Shown: positions 1 to 9,104 of the stretch, one piece after another
Layout: each line of letters opens with the position of its first letter
How positions within the stretch are numbered: the first letter of the stretch is position 1
Assembly: GCA_963775235.1 (NCBI GenBank)
Contig: CAVZHY010000002.1
Coordinates: 434,001-498,000 of the forward strand
From: JBBDMC01 sp963775235
GTDB taxonomy: Bacteria; Pseudomonadota; Alphaproteobacteria; Rhizobiales; Kaistiaceae
Length of the DNA: 64,000 bases
Reading direction: 5' to 3'
Made by a program: the position numbers and the translations under genes
Notes under the pieces: model-generated
Told to the model about the DNA's origin: nothing
Database searches by the model: none
Seen by the model: the letters and a program-made list of their open reading frames with translations, nothing else

Positions 1-639
1 AACTTCGCGGGCGCCAATCTTAAATGGGCGGACCTCCACGGCGCCAATCTCGCCGGCGCCGATCTCAGCAATGCAATTCTGCACGCCGCCGACCTGAGCG
101 GCGCCAACCTGTCGGGAGCCAATCTGCAGGGCGCGAACCTCAACGTCTCCAATCTGCGGCAAACCAACCTCGCTGGCGCCAATCTGCGGGGGACGATGAT
201 GTACGATGCACGCCTCGACGGAGCCAATCTGACCGGCGCCGACGTAAGCGGCACACTCGCCGCCAAGGCGGAACTGATCGGCGTCACCGGGCAGGGGCTG
301 ACGGCCACCCAGGCCGACTTCCGCATGGCCCGGATGCTCAATGCCGACTTCGCCAAGGCCGATTTCACTGATGCGTGGTTCAACGACGCCCAACTTTCGC
401 GCTCCGATCTGACAGGCGCCCGTCTGGTGGACAGCCGGCTGTGGGCGACGAACCTGGCCGATGCAAATTTGACCGGCGTCAACGCCCACGGCGCCGACCT
501 CACCAATGCCGATCTCCGCGGCGCGGACGCGTCATCGGCGGATTTCTCCGCCGCCAACCTGCACCTCGCCAAGACCGCCGACCTGAAAACCAAGGACACG
601 AACTTCAAGGACGCCCAACTTCCCGCCAGCCTCCGCTAG
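1..639 (+). CDS. Pentapeptide-repeat protein (5' end outside window)
   Basis: The reading frame is open from the first base and ends with TAG at 637-639. Nearly the whole 212-residue fragment is built of tandem A(D/N)LXX units (for example GANLAGADLSNA, SGANLSGANL), the signature of pentapeptide repeats that fold into a right-handed quadrilateral beta-helix. A less regular stretch around bases 260-330 separates two repeat blocks. The N-terminus lies beyond the window, so a signal peptide or fused domain cannot be judged. Biochemical function cannot be assigned: members range from gyrase-protecting proteins to scaffolds. The repeat assignment is secure and the role is unknown. Confidence 0.9.
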   Translation, partial: NFAGANLKWADLHGANLAGADLSNAILHAADLSGANLSGANLQGANLNVSNLRQTNLAGANLRGTMMYDARLDGANLTGADVSGTLAAKAELIGVTGQGLTATQADFRMARMLNADFAKADFTDAWFNDAQLSRSDLTGARLVDSRLWATNLADANLTGVNAHGADLTNADLRGADASSADFSAANLHLAKTADLKTKDTNFKDAQLPASLR

Positions 640-772
640 GGACGTTGGCAGCGGACTGGCTCGCACCGGTTGCCGGCGATAGCGGTCCCTTGCGCGAATA
701 ATAATAATGCGTGCATAAATCAACGGCGAACGCAGCGGCCAATGCCCGCCGCGACGATGCCGGTGAGAATGA

Positions 773-2149
773 ATGGCCGCCGATACAGTGTTCCTTGCCT
801 GCGCCGCGGGTTTCGCCGACGAACGCGCTGACCCTGCGATTGATCTTGTTCGCTCCCTGTCACGGTCCGACGGGCCGCGATACATTCTCTACGAGACGCT
901 GGGGGAGCGCACGCTGGCGCTGGCGCAACTCGACCGCCGCGCCGACCCTGGCCGCGGGTACACCCCGCGTCTGGAAACGTTCCTGCGGCCGATCCTCGCC
1001 GACTGCATCGCCAATCGCATCCGCATCGTCGGCAACTTCGGCGCCGCCAATCCCCACGGCGCCGCTGGAGTGATTGCCGGTTTGGCCGCTGAGCTTGGGA
1101 TTGCCGCCATCAGGATCGCCGTCATCGAGGGCGACGACCTCCTGCTCACCATGAACGGGGAGGACATTCGGGCGCTGCCTCTCGTCGAGGGGATCGACTT
1201 CGCCGGCAAGGAGATCATTGCCGCCAACGTCTACCTCGGCGCCGACGGAATCGCCGAGGCTCTCGCCCAGGGCGCCGATGTCATTGTTTGCGGCCGTTGC
1301 ACCGATTCGGCCCTCACTCTCGGTCCTCTTCGGTACGAGTTTGGATGGACCGCCGACGATTGGCAGCGGCTGGCGACCGGCATTCTGGCCGGACACATCC
1401 TCGAGTGCAGCGCCCAGGTCACCGGAGGATATTTCGCCGACCCCGGTTACAAGGACGTACCGGACCTCGCAGCACTTGGCTACCCGATCGCCGAAGTCAC
1501 GCGCGCCGGTGACGTGGTCATCACCAAGCCGGAAGGAACGGGTGGCCTTGTCTCGCCCGCAACCGTCAAGGAGCAGTTGCTCTATGAGATTCAGGACCCC
1601 GCGAACTACCTGACGCCGGACGTGGTTCTCGACATAACCGGCGTGACCGTCACCGGGATCGGGCCGAACCGTGTTCGCTTGCGCGGCGCCAGGGGCCGCC
1701 CGCGCCCTCGCACACTCAAGGCCACCATCAGCGTCGAGGGCGGCTGGCTCGGCGAAGGCGAAATCACCTATGGAGGGCCGAACGCCCTGGCCCGTGCAGA
1801 GCTTGCGGCCCGGGTGCTCGCCGAACGCCTGCGCACGCTGGCTATCGCCGTGCCCACCCGGATTGACGTCATCGGCACGATCAGCACCTTCGATGACAAC
1901 GCCGGCACCCTGCGCGCGCGCGCGTCGTATCCGCCCGACGGCGACTACCGTGTGCGCCTCGCCGCGAACGCGCCCGACCGCCAAACCGCCGATCGCATCG
2001 TCCAGGAGGTGATCGGCCTTTACAACACCGGACCCGCCGGTGGCGGTGGGGTGCGCAAGACCGTCACCGGTCGCGTCAACACCGGTTCGGTCCTTGTCGA
2101 CCGCGACCGGGTCGCCGTGCGCGTGGCGTTTCCCTACGCAGGAGCCTGA
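773..2149 (+). CDS. AtuA-like (DUF1446) protein, large component
   Basis: 458 residues. The N-terminal part (GNFGAANPHGAAG near residue 85, VCGRCTDSALTLGPL near 175) and the glycine-rich C-terminus (TGPAGGGGVRKTV) match the acyclic terpene utilisation AtuA/DUF1446 family, which accompanies acyl-CoA carboxylases and other catabolic enzymes. The exact reaction of the family is not established. Here the usual C-terminal AtuA domain is a separate gene that starts 2 bases after this stop, so the two products probably act together. ATG at 773 has only a weak GGTGAG ribosome site. It is followed by the GntR regulator and the hydrolase operon. Family assignment is good; the substrate is unknown. Confidence 0.85.
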   Translation: MAADTVFLACAAGFADERADPAIDLVRSLSRSDGPRYILYETLGERTLALAQLDRRADPGRGYTPRLETFLRPILADCIANRIRIVGNFGAANPHGAAGVIAGLAAELGIAAIRIAVIEGDDLLLTMNGEDIRALPLVEGIDFAGKEIIAANVYLGADGIAEALAQGADVIVCGRCTDSALTLGPLRYEFGWTADDWQRLATGILAGHILECSAQVTGGYFADPGYKDVPDLAALGYPIAEVTRAGDVVITKPEGTGGLVSPATVKEQLLYEIQDPANYLTPDVVLDITGVTVTGIGPNRVRLRGARGRPRPRTLKATISVEGGWLGEGEITYGGPNALARAELAARVLAERLRTLAIAVPTRIDVIGTISTFDDNAGTLRARASYPPDGDYRVRLAANAPDRQTADRIVQEVIGLYNTGPAGGGGVRKTVTGRVNTGSVLVDRDRVAVRVAFPYAGA

Positions 2150-2151
2150 CC

Positions 2152-2517
2152 GTGACGACCACTCGCACCCGCCTCCACGAGATCGCCCACTCCCGCGAGG
2201 GCGACAAGGGCAATTGGGCGACCATAAGTCTCATCGCATATCAAGCGGAGGCATATGATTTTCTGGTGCGCGAGGTTACGGAGCCGCGCGTGCTCGCCCA
2301 CTTTGCGCACCGCAAGGCGCGCGAGGTGCGCCGGTACGAACTGCCAAACATCCACGCGCTCAACTTCGTCGTCGTGGATACGTTGGAAGGGGGCGTGAAC
2401 GGCAGCCTTAACCTGGATGGCCACGGCAAGACTTTGTCATTCCATTTGCTGGCTATGCTCGTGGACATCGACGACGACCTCTACGAACGCGTGCGACGCA
2501 GGCCCGACGGGCAATAA
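2152..2517 (+). CDS. AtuA C-terminal-domain-like small protein
   Basis: 121 residues with a GTG start two bases after the previous stop, implying translational coupling. The sequence (HSREGDKGNWATISLIAY near residue 10, the GGVNGSLNLDGHGK motif near 83) matches the alpha/beta C-terminal domain that is fused to AtuA in other organisms. It probably forms a complex with the 458-residue protein encoded just upstream. No membrane segment or signal peptide. The role is inferred from family and gene order only. Confidence 0.82.
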   Translation: MTTTRTRLHEIAHSREGDKGNWATISLIAYQAEAYDFLVREVTEPRVLAHFAHRKAREVRRYELPNIHALNFVVVDTLEGGVNGSLNLDGHGKTLSFHLLAMLVDIDDDLYERVRRRPDGQ

Positions 2518-2605
2518 CGGACCGTGCCGTGCGCGGGACGCGCGCACTGCGTCCGCCGCCCCCTTTGGCGAGGAGGCGACGGAAGTCTTTGAAGACCTGG
2601 TTCAA

Positions 2606-2622
2606 TGACTATATCGTGAGCA
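2606..2622. promoter_or_regulatory. Possible degenerate GntR operator upstream of its own gene
   Basis: The sequence TGACTATATCGTGAGCA shares the ATCGTGA core with the two strong palindromes at 3635-3651 and 11872-11888 but has poor dyad symmetry. It lies immediately before the regulator start, so it could be an autoregulatory site. The resemblance is weak. Confidence 0.25.
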
Positions 2623-3480
2623 ATGTCCATCATGGGAGGAAAGCGGTCCGTGCCCCGAGGAAGCACGCAAAAACGCACGGCCGCCAAAGCCCTGCCGAAG
2701 CGAGGGTCGCGTCGCGCCGGCAAGGAGAACGCGTCGCCGCGAATAGGCCGCCCCAAGGGAACCGGAAGTCAACACGTCTATGACATTCTGAGAAAGCGAA
2801 TTCTGTCGCTCGAAATGCCACCGGGCAGCGGCATCGACGAGGTCGCCCTGGTGAACGAGTTCGGCATTTCCCGCACTCCGGTACGCGAAGCGCTGATCAG
2901 GTTGGCAACCGACGGATTCGTGACGCTATTGCCGAACCGCGGCGCCAGCGTCAGTCAGTTGGACATCGACGAGCTTCCCGAGCTCCTCGAGGCGCTGGAA
3001 CTGTGTCTGCGGGTCACGTCGCGCCTCGCCGCCCTCAGGCGCACCGACGCGGATATCTCGCGCATGCGCAGCTTTCATGTCGAGTGGGACAATGCCAGGG
3101 CGCGCGACGACTACCTTGCCATGAGCGAGGCGAACAACGGTCTGCATCTCACCATCGCGCAAGCCGCGCGTAACCGTTATCAGCTGGCCCTCTACCAGGC
3201 GATATTGCCCCAGTACTACCGGCTGTCGGTCACGCTCCTGTCGAGCGCCCACAACTGGGCGAGGCATCGTGTGACTTATTTTGCGGAGCTTCACGATGAG
3301 CACGCCCGGCTGATCGCTGCCATTGAGGCCCGCGACAGCGAGGCCGCTGATCGGCTTGCGCAGATGCATGCCACGATGATCGGCGATCGCCTCGAGGCAT
3401 ATATCCGCAGCGCCTTCTCGCACCCCATTCGTCTGCAGGATCCGCAGCGGCGTCGCATCGGGTCAGGTACGCCGGCCTGA
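2623..3480 (+). CDS. GntR-family transcriptional regulator (FadR subfamily)
   Basis: 285 residues from ATG 2623. A GTG at 2650, about 9 bases after GGAGG, is an equally good start. A basic, probably disordered leader of about 45 residues precedes a winged-helix GntR domain (YDILRKRILSLEMPPGSGI, then VNEFGISRTPVREALIRLA), followed by an all-helical FCD ligand-binding domain (about residues 120-265). FCD regulators bind small carboxylates and usually repress neighbouring catabolic operons. Candidate targets are the CocE/hydrolase operon and the Dpp-type importer, whose leaders carry the same palindrome. The ligand is unknown. Confidence 0.9.
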   Translation: MSIMGGKRSVPRGSTQKRTAAKALPKRGSRRAGKENASPRIGRPKGTGSQHVYDILRKRILSLEMPPGSGIDEVALVNEFGISRTPVREALIRLATDGFVTLLPNRGASVSQLDIDELPELLEALELCLRVTSRLAALRRTDADISRMRSFHVEWDNARARDDYLAMSEANNGLHLTIAQAARNRYQLALYQAILPQYYRLSVTLLSSAHNWARHRVTYFAELHDEHARLIAAIEARDSEAADRLAQMHATMIGDRLEAYIRSAFSHPIRLQDPQRRRIGSGTPA

Positions 3481-3634
3481 CCCGCTTCGTCTGAACGTTG
3501 CCGTTGCGCGCGGTTGGCCTCCTCGCCATCGCCTATTCACAACGGCGGCCCCTCTCCACGATGACACCGCCCTCCTCCCCGCCGCGCGTCCAGCGTCACC
3601 TGTAGACCACGGCCGCTTGACAGGCTTTGGTTCT

Positions 3635-3651
3635 TAATACATGGTGAATTA
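3635..3651. promoter_or_regulatory. Predicted GntR operator, hydrolase operon
   Basis: TAATACATGGTGAATTA is a 17-bp imperfect palindrome of the form TAATnCAnnnTGnATTA. It lies 37 bases before the CocE-like start, with a TTGACA hexamer just upstream (3617-3622). The same half-sites recur at 11872-11888 before the importer operon. The site is seen directly; that the GntR protein at 2623-3480 binds it is inferred from proximity and FCD-family operator style. Confidence 0.6.
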
Positions 3652-3687
3652 AACAACGCCTGAGCGGCTCGAAAACCTGGTTTGGTC

Positions 3688-5601
3688 ATGACAGCAGCCA
3701 CTGCTGCATACGGCATCAATACCAGTTACGACGTCATGATTCCGATGCGCGACGGCGTTCGCCTCGCAGCCGATATTTATTGGCCGGCGCTGTCGAGCGG
3801 CGAGCGCGCACCTGGCCCGTTCCCAACCATTCTCGGTCGCACCGCGTACAGCAAGCAGAATGGCCCCCAATGGGTGGATTCGGTCGCCAGGTTCTTCACG
3901 CCCCAGGGTTACGTTACGGTTCTTGAGGACATCCGCGGCCGCGGAAATTCCGGCGGCACCGGCGGCTACGGCCACGTGTACAACAAGAACGAGGGGCGTG
4001 ACGGCTACGACACGATTGAATGGATTGCCGCTCAGTCGTGGTCGAATGGCCGCGTCGGCATGGTGGGCAGCTCGCACAACGCCAACGTTCAGAATGTAGC
4101 GGCCCTCCACCGTCCGCCGCACCTGACGGCGCTGTGGATCGACGTCACCCGCACGTCCGGTTTCCACAATATGCCGCGACACGGCGGCGCGCTCATGCTG
4201 ACGATGGTCGGCGCGATCTTCCTGCACCTCCACGACGCGCAGGAGGTGCGCGACGATCCGGCGGCACAGGCGTGGATCGCCCGGACCCTTGAGAATTTCC
4301 GCGAGTATTTGTGGTGGCCGGGGTTCAAACGGGGGCAGAGCCCCCTGTCGCTGGTGCCGTCCCTCGAGGACGTCTATTTCCACTACATCCACGACACGAC
4401 CTACTCGGACTGGTGGAAGGACGAATCGATCGGCCAGAAGCCGCACTTCCACCGTTTCGCCGACATCCCGATCACATTCAGCGGCGGCTGGAACGATCCC
4501 TTCGTGGCCGACAACAGCGAGGAATACGTGATTCTGCGGGCGCAGAATAAATCGCCCATGCGGTTGATCATCGGTCCGTGGAATCACGTCGCCATGCACG
4601 GCAACGGCAGCTCCGTCGTCGGCGAAGTCGATTTCGGCCCGACGGCGCACTGGGGCGACCACGTCTACAACCAGGAACGCTTGCGTTGGTTCGACCGCTG
4701 GCTCCGGGATATCGACACTGGCGTTGAGAAAGACCCACCGGTCCGTGTGTTCGTTATGGGCGGTGGCGGCGGAACCAGGACCGTGCGGGGTCACCTGCTC
4801 CACGGCGGCCAGTGGCGGACAGAGAAAGCGTGGCCCATCGCAAGGGCGGTCGACACGCCGTTCTATCTCGCCGCCGACGGCGGTCTCAGCCGAGCCGAGG
4901 TTCCGGCCGAAGGCGCGGTCAGTTGGGTGCACGACCCGAAGAACCCCGTCCCATCGCTCGGCGGCACCGTCACCGGCTTTTACGAGTGGCTCAAGATTCC
5001 GGAGGGGTTCAAGTCCGAGCTCATTCCGGCACGCGCCCGCATGCGCACCATCGTGCCCGATGGTCCGTTGCATCAGCGCGAACGGGCCGACCAGGTCGGC
5101 TGCCGCCCGCCCTACCCCCTCCTCGGCGAACGCCCGGACGTCATGGTCTTCCAGACCCCTCCTCTTGCCTCCGACGTCGAGGTCACCGGCCCCATCAACG
5201 TGCGCCTCTGGGTTTCCTCGACCGCTCTCGACACCGACATCACCGTCAAGCTGCTCGACATTTATCCGCGCAGCCCAGCGTGGCCAGATGGTTTCCACAT
5301 GCCGCTCTGCGACTCCATCTTGCGGCTGCGTTTCCGTGAGGGGTTCGAACGCGAGGTGCTGATGACGCCTGGCACGGTATACGAAATCACGATCGCCCTG
5401 CCGCCCGTGTCCAACCTGTTTGTGGCCGGCAATCGCATCCGGCTGGACGTCGCCAGCGCCAACTTCCCCAAATTCGACATCAATCCCAACACCGGCGAGC
5501 CACTCGCCCGCCACACCCACAGCCTCCCCGCGACCAACACCGTCCACTTCGGCCGCAGCCATCCGTCCGCAATGACGCTGCCGGTCGTCCCCACCGGCTG
5601 A
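3688..5601 (+). CDS. CocE/NonD-family alpha/beta hydrolase
   Basis: 637 residues from ATG 3688 (an in-frame TTG lies at 3682). The order is an N-terminal alpha/beta-hydrolase domain with MRDGVRLAADIYWP near residue 15, the nucleophile region GMVGSSHNANVQN near 128, and a C-terminal beta-jelly-roll X-Pro dipeptidyl-peptidase-type domain ending with GNRIRLDVASANFPKFDIN. This is the architecture of cocaine esterase and related acyl or peptide hydrolases (typically 550-680 residues). No signal peptide, so probably cytoplasmic. It is the first gene of the putative operon behind the operator at 3635 and is followed by the sulfatase-like gene. The substrate is unknown. Confidence 0.88.
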   Translation: MTAATAAYGINTSYDVMIPMRDGVRLAADIYWPALSSGERAPGPFPTILGRTAYSKQNGPQWVDSVARFFTPQGYVTVLEDIRGRGNSGGTGGYGHVYNKNEGRDGYDTIEWIAAQSWSNGRVGMVGSSHNANVQNVAALHRPPHLTALWIDVTRTSGFHNMPRHGGALMLTMVGAIFLHLHDAQEVRDDPAAQAWIARTLENFREYLWWPGFKRGQSPLSLVPSLEDVYFHYIHDTTYSDWWKDESIGQKPHFHRFADIPITFSGGWNDPFVADNSEEYVILRAQNKSPMRLIIGPWNHVAMHGNGSSVVGEVDFGPTAHWGDHVYNQERLRWFDRWLRDIDTGVEKDPPVRVFVMGGGGGTRTVRGHLLHGGQWRTEKAWPIARAVDTPFYLAADGGLSRAEVPAEGAVSWVHDPKNPVPSLGGTVTGFYEWLKIPEGFKSELIPARARMRTIVPDGPLHQRERADQVGCRPPYPLLGERPDVMVFQTPPLASDVEVTGPINVRLWVSSTALDTDITVKLLDIYPRSPAWPDGFHMPLCDSILRLRFREGFEREVLMTPGTVYEITIALPPVSNLFVAGNRIRLDVASANFPKFDINPNTGEPLARHTHSLPATNTVHFGRSHPSAMTLPVVPTG

Positions 5602-5647
5602 GATCGCCGGCCAGCAGCAACATCAAACGTCCGAGGTTGGATCCCAC

Positions 5648-7025
5648 ATGGCCGCGCGTCGACCGAACGTCCTGATGATCGTGTCGGACACATTCCGCAA
5701 GGATAACCTTGCCTGTTATGCCAATCGCGACGTCCGGACGCCGCACATCGACCGCCTTGCCCAGCGCAGCGTCGTCTTCGACCGCGCCTACGCCAACTCG
5801 TTCCCAACCATGCCGGCGCGCGGCGATTTTCTGACCGGCCGTTACACCTTCACCTATCGCGGATGGATCCCGCTCAGCCAGGATGAGACCACCCTTCCCC
5901 AAGTCTTCGCGGAGGGCGGTTATACCACTATGGCGGTGGTCGATACGCCTTTCTTCATCCGTGAAATCCTACGGATTCGACAAAGGCTTTCAGGACTTCA
6001 TCTTCATTCGCGGCTCGCACCCGCAAATGAACGACGGCCGCGACGTGCGGCTGACACGCCGCTTCGAGACCGACTATGCGGCACCGGCCACCATGTTCGA
6101 GGCCGAGCGCTGGCTGCAGCGCCACTTGCCGGACCAGCCCTTCTTTCTTTACGTCGACACGTGGGACCCGCACGAGCCCTGGGACCCGCCGACCTGGTAC
6201 ACGCGCATGTACGCGCCAGACTATGACGGACGCCCGGTGATTCCGGCCTATGGCGAGTACAAGAAGAAAGGCATGACCGAGGCCGACGTCGCGCTCGGAT
6301 ACGCCGCCTACCGCGGCGAGGTCACCATGGTCGACCGGTGGGTCGGCCGCCTCCTCGATACCATCGATGTCCTTGGTCTTGCCGACAATACCATCGTTCT
6401 GTTCGTCTCCGACCACGGATACTATTTCGGAGAGCATGGCTACTACGGCAAGTCGGTCATGGACGATCACGCCTTCGGCCAGTACGCGCCGAACCCTGCC
6501 AAGGGCGACATGAATTTTCTGCGCTCGCCGATATACGAGGAAGTCGGCAACATCCCGCTGATGATTCACGTGCCCGGCAATGCGCCGCGCCACACCGGGG
6601 CACTGGTATCGCTGTCCGACATCATGCCGACGCTGATCGACCTCGCCGGCCTTGAGGTTCCCCCGACCGTCCACGGGGAATCGCTGAAGCCGGTGGTCGT
6701 GGGCGACGACGACGAAGGCCATCCCTTTGTCGTCACGTCCTGGCCGCTTTACAATCTCGGTGAGAAAACCCGCGCCGTCGATTCCTTCGAGCGCACCATA
6801 CGCGAGCCGCTCCCTTCGACCATCACCACCCGCGAGTGGCAGATGCTCTACGCGGTGGAGGGCGTTCCGATCGAGCTCTACAATCTCGTCGACGACCCCC
6901 GGCAACAAAAGAACGTCGCCGACGAACACCCCGACATCGTCAAGCGACTGCACGGCCAGTTCCTCGAGCTGCTTGCCCGCACCGGCACGGAGGAGCGGCT
7001 GATCAGGACCCGCCGCAAGGTATGA
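5648..7025 (+). pseudogene. Sulfatase-like hydrolase (alkaline phosphatase superfamily), one frameshift
   Basis: The frame is broken once near 5963-5966. Dropping one A from the AAA there gives FIRESYGFDKGF and an uninterrupted protein of 458 residues. The N-terminal metal motif (MIVSDTFRKDN) and the C-terminal metal motif FVSDHGYYFGEHG are those of the sulfatase/phosphodiesterase fold. The nucleophile box reads TMPARGDFLTGR: Thr54 replaces the Cys or Ser that would be converted to formylglycine. A normal aryl or alkyl sulfatase is therefore unlikely, and a phosphoester or phosphonate hydrolase is one possibility. The stop overlaps the hyuA start (ATGA at 7022-7025), indicating a coupled operon. 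The break is probably a sequence error. Confidence 0.8.
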
Positions 7026-9104
7026 CGGGTCCCGCGATCCGCCTCGCCGTCGACATCGGCGGCACCTTCACGGACCTCGTGCTGGCCGCGGGCGATCGGC
7101 TGACCACAGCCAAGGTGCTGACCACGCCGGAGGCACCCGAAGAGGGTGTGATGGCGGGCGTCGAGCTGGTGCTCGGCGAGGCGGGCGTCGAGGCCGCTGC
7201 GGTGCAGTTGCTCATCCACGGCACCACGCTCGCTACCAACGCCATCATTGAGCGCAAGGGCGCACGCACGGCGCTCATCGTTACCGAGGGACATCGCGAT
7301 GCGCTCGAGATGGCCTACGAGAATCGGTTCGCCCAGTACGACCTCATGGCTGACCGCCCGCGGCCTCTTGTCTCCCGCGCCTTGCGCTGGACGGTACGGG
7401 AGCGTCTCAACTGGCGGGGCGAGGTGCTCATCCCGCTGGATGAGGCCACCGTTGAGGCCCTCCTTCCGCGGATTGAGCATGAGCGGATAGAATCAATCGC
7501 GGTCGGACTGCTTCACTCCTACGCCAACGCGCAGCACGAGTGTCGCGTCGCCGACATCATCCGCGGGGCCTTCCCCTCGCTGTCGATGTCCCTGTCGAGC
7601 GAAATCTGCCCGGAGATCCGGGAATACGACCGCCAGTCCACAACCTGCGCCAATGCCTACGTTCAGCCGAAGATGGCGCGGTACCTGGAGGCCCTCGCCG
7701 AACGGGTCCGCGCCCGCGGCCTGACCTGTCCCTTCTTTCTGATGACCTCGGGGGGTGGCATCGCCACGCTTGAGACGGCGGTGGAGCCACCCGATCCGCC
7801 TTGTCGAATCGGGTCCCGCCGGCGGCGCCATTCTTGCCAGCCTGGTGGCCCGCGACTGCGGCCTGGACCAGGTCCTCTCCTACGACATGGGCGGCACGAC
7901 GGCGAAGATTTGCCTCATCGACGATGGCAAGCCTCTCCACTCCCGCCACTTCGAGGTGGACCGGGCCTATCGCTTCATGAAGGGCAGCGGGCTGCCGCTT
8001 GAAGATTCCGGTCATTGAGATGGTCGAGATCGGCGCCGGCGGCGGCTCGATCGCCCACCTCGATGCCGTCGGCAAGCTCGCGGTCGGACCCGAAAGCGCC
8101 GGCGCCGAGCCGGGCCCCGCCTGCTACGACCGGGGCGGCGAGCAACCGACGGTCACCGACGCCGATCTGTTGATGGGCCGCGTCGTCGCCGTCGCATTTC
8201 GCCGGCGGCCGGATGCCGCTTTCCGTCGGGAACGCCACCGCCGCCGTAGCCCGGCACATCGAGCAGCCGCTTAACCTCTCGGCCAGCGAGTCGGTCTATG
8301 CCATTTCGGAGATGGTGGACGAGGCGATGGCAAGCGCCGCCCGGATTCACGCCATCGAATGGGGCAGGAGCATCTCCAAACGAACCATGATCGCCTTCGG
8401 CGGCGCCGCGCCGCTGCACGCCGCGCGCCTAGCGGAGAAGCTGGACATCGACCACGTCGTCGTCCCGACCAACGCCGGCGTCGGTTCGGCGATCGGCTTT
8501 CTCGGCGCGCCGGTCGCGTTCGACGTGGTTCGCAGCCGCTACATGAGACTGTCGGCATTCGATGCCGACGTTGTCGCCGAAATTTTTGCCGAAATGTATG
8601 CCGAAGCCGAGGCGATCGTGCGCGCGGGCTCGAGCCCCGCGGCAACGCTGCATGAATCCAGGACCGCCGCCATGCGCTACGTCGGGCAGGGGCACGAGAT
8701 CGTCGTGGAGCTGCCGCTCGGCGACGTTCAGGCGGCCGCGTTGCGCGACCTGTTCGACGAGGCCTACCGCCGCCACTACAGCCTCGTCATGCCGGACATC
8801 GACATCGAAGTGCTGAGTTGGACGTTGACCCTGTCGACTGACACGGAATGGCCTGCAGCGGCTTCGGCAAGCCGTGGTCGCGGTCGTCGCTCCACGGCCG
8901 CGTCGGGACCCGGCCGGTGTTCTTCCCCGGCCATCTCGACGACGTTGGAATCCGCCGTCTACGCGCGCTCCGATCTTGCACCCGGCATGTCGGTTGGCGG
9001 GCCCGCACTCGATGGTCGAGGACCAGACGACGACCGTCGTCCCGCCCGATTTCATCGTCGAGGTCGATGCCCGCCACTACCTGCACTTGCTCCGCAAGCA
9101 ATGA
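7022..9104 (+). pseudogene. hyuA: Hydantoinase/oxoprolinase subunit A (HyuA-like), multiply frameshifted
   Basis: The protein begins RLAVDIGGTFTDLVL, the ATP-binding motif of HyuA, and continues through HGTTLATNAIIERKG, RLVESGPAGGA, YDMGGTTAKICLI and KIPVIEMVEIGAGGGSIA to VEDQTTTVVPPDF. The consecutive pieces lie in different frames. Removing single bases near 7787, 7999, 8198, about 8852, about 8900, about 8946 and 9011 restores one frame of 691 residues, the normal family length. HyuA works with HyuB in ATP-dependent opening of hydantoin or oxoproline rings or in related carboxylation. ATG overlaps the previous stop. Clustered single-base insertions suggest a poor consensus, although true inactivation is not excluded. 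Confidence 0.82.

Noticed and set aside
860..1984. Long minus-strand frame opposite the AtuA-like gene
   Set aside because: It is a mirror of a high-GC coding region; the + strand frame has clear family motifs and the minus translation has none.
3649..5562. 637-residue minus-strand frame opposite the CocE gene
   Set aside because: Mirror of the CocE-like gene; no domain motif and no ribosome site.
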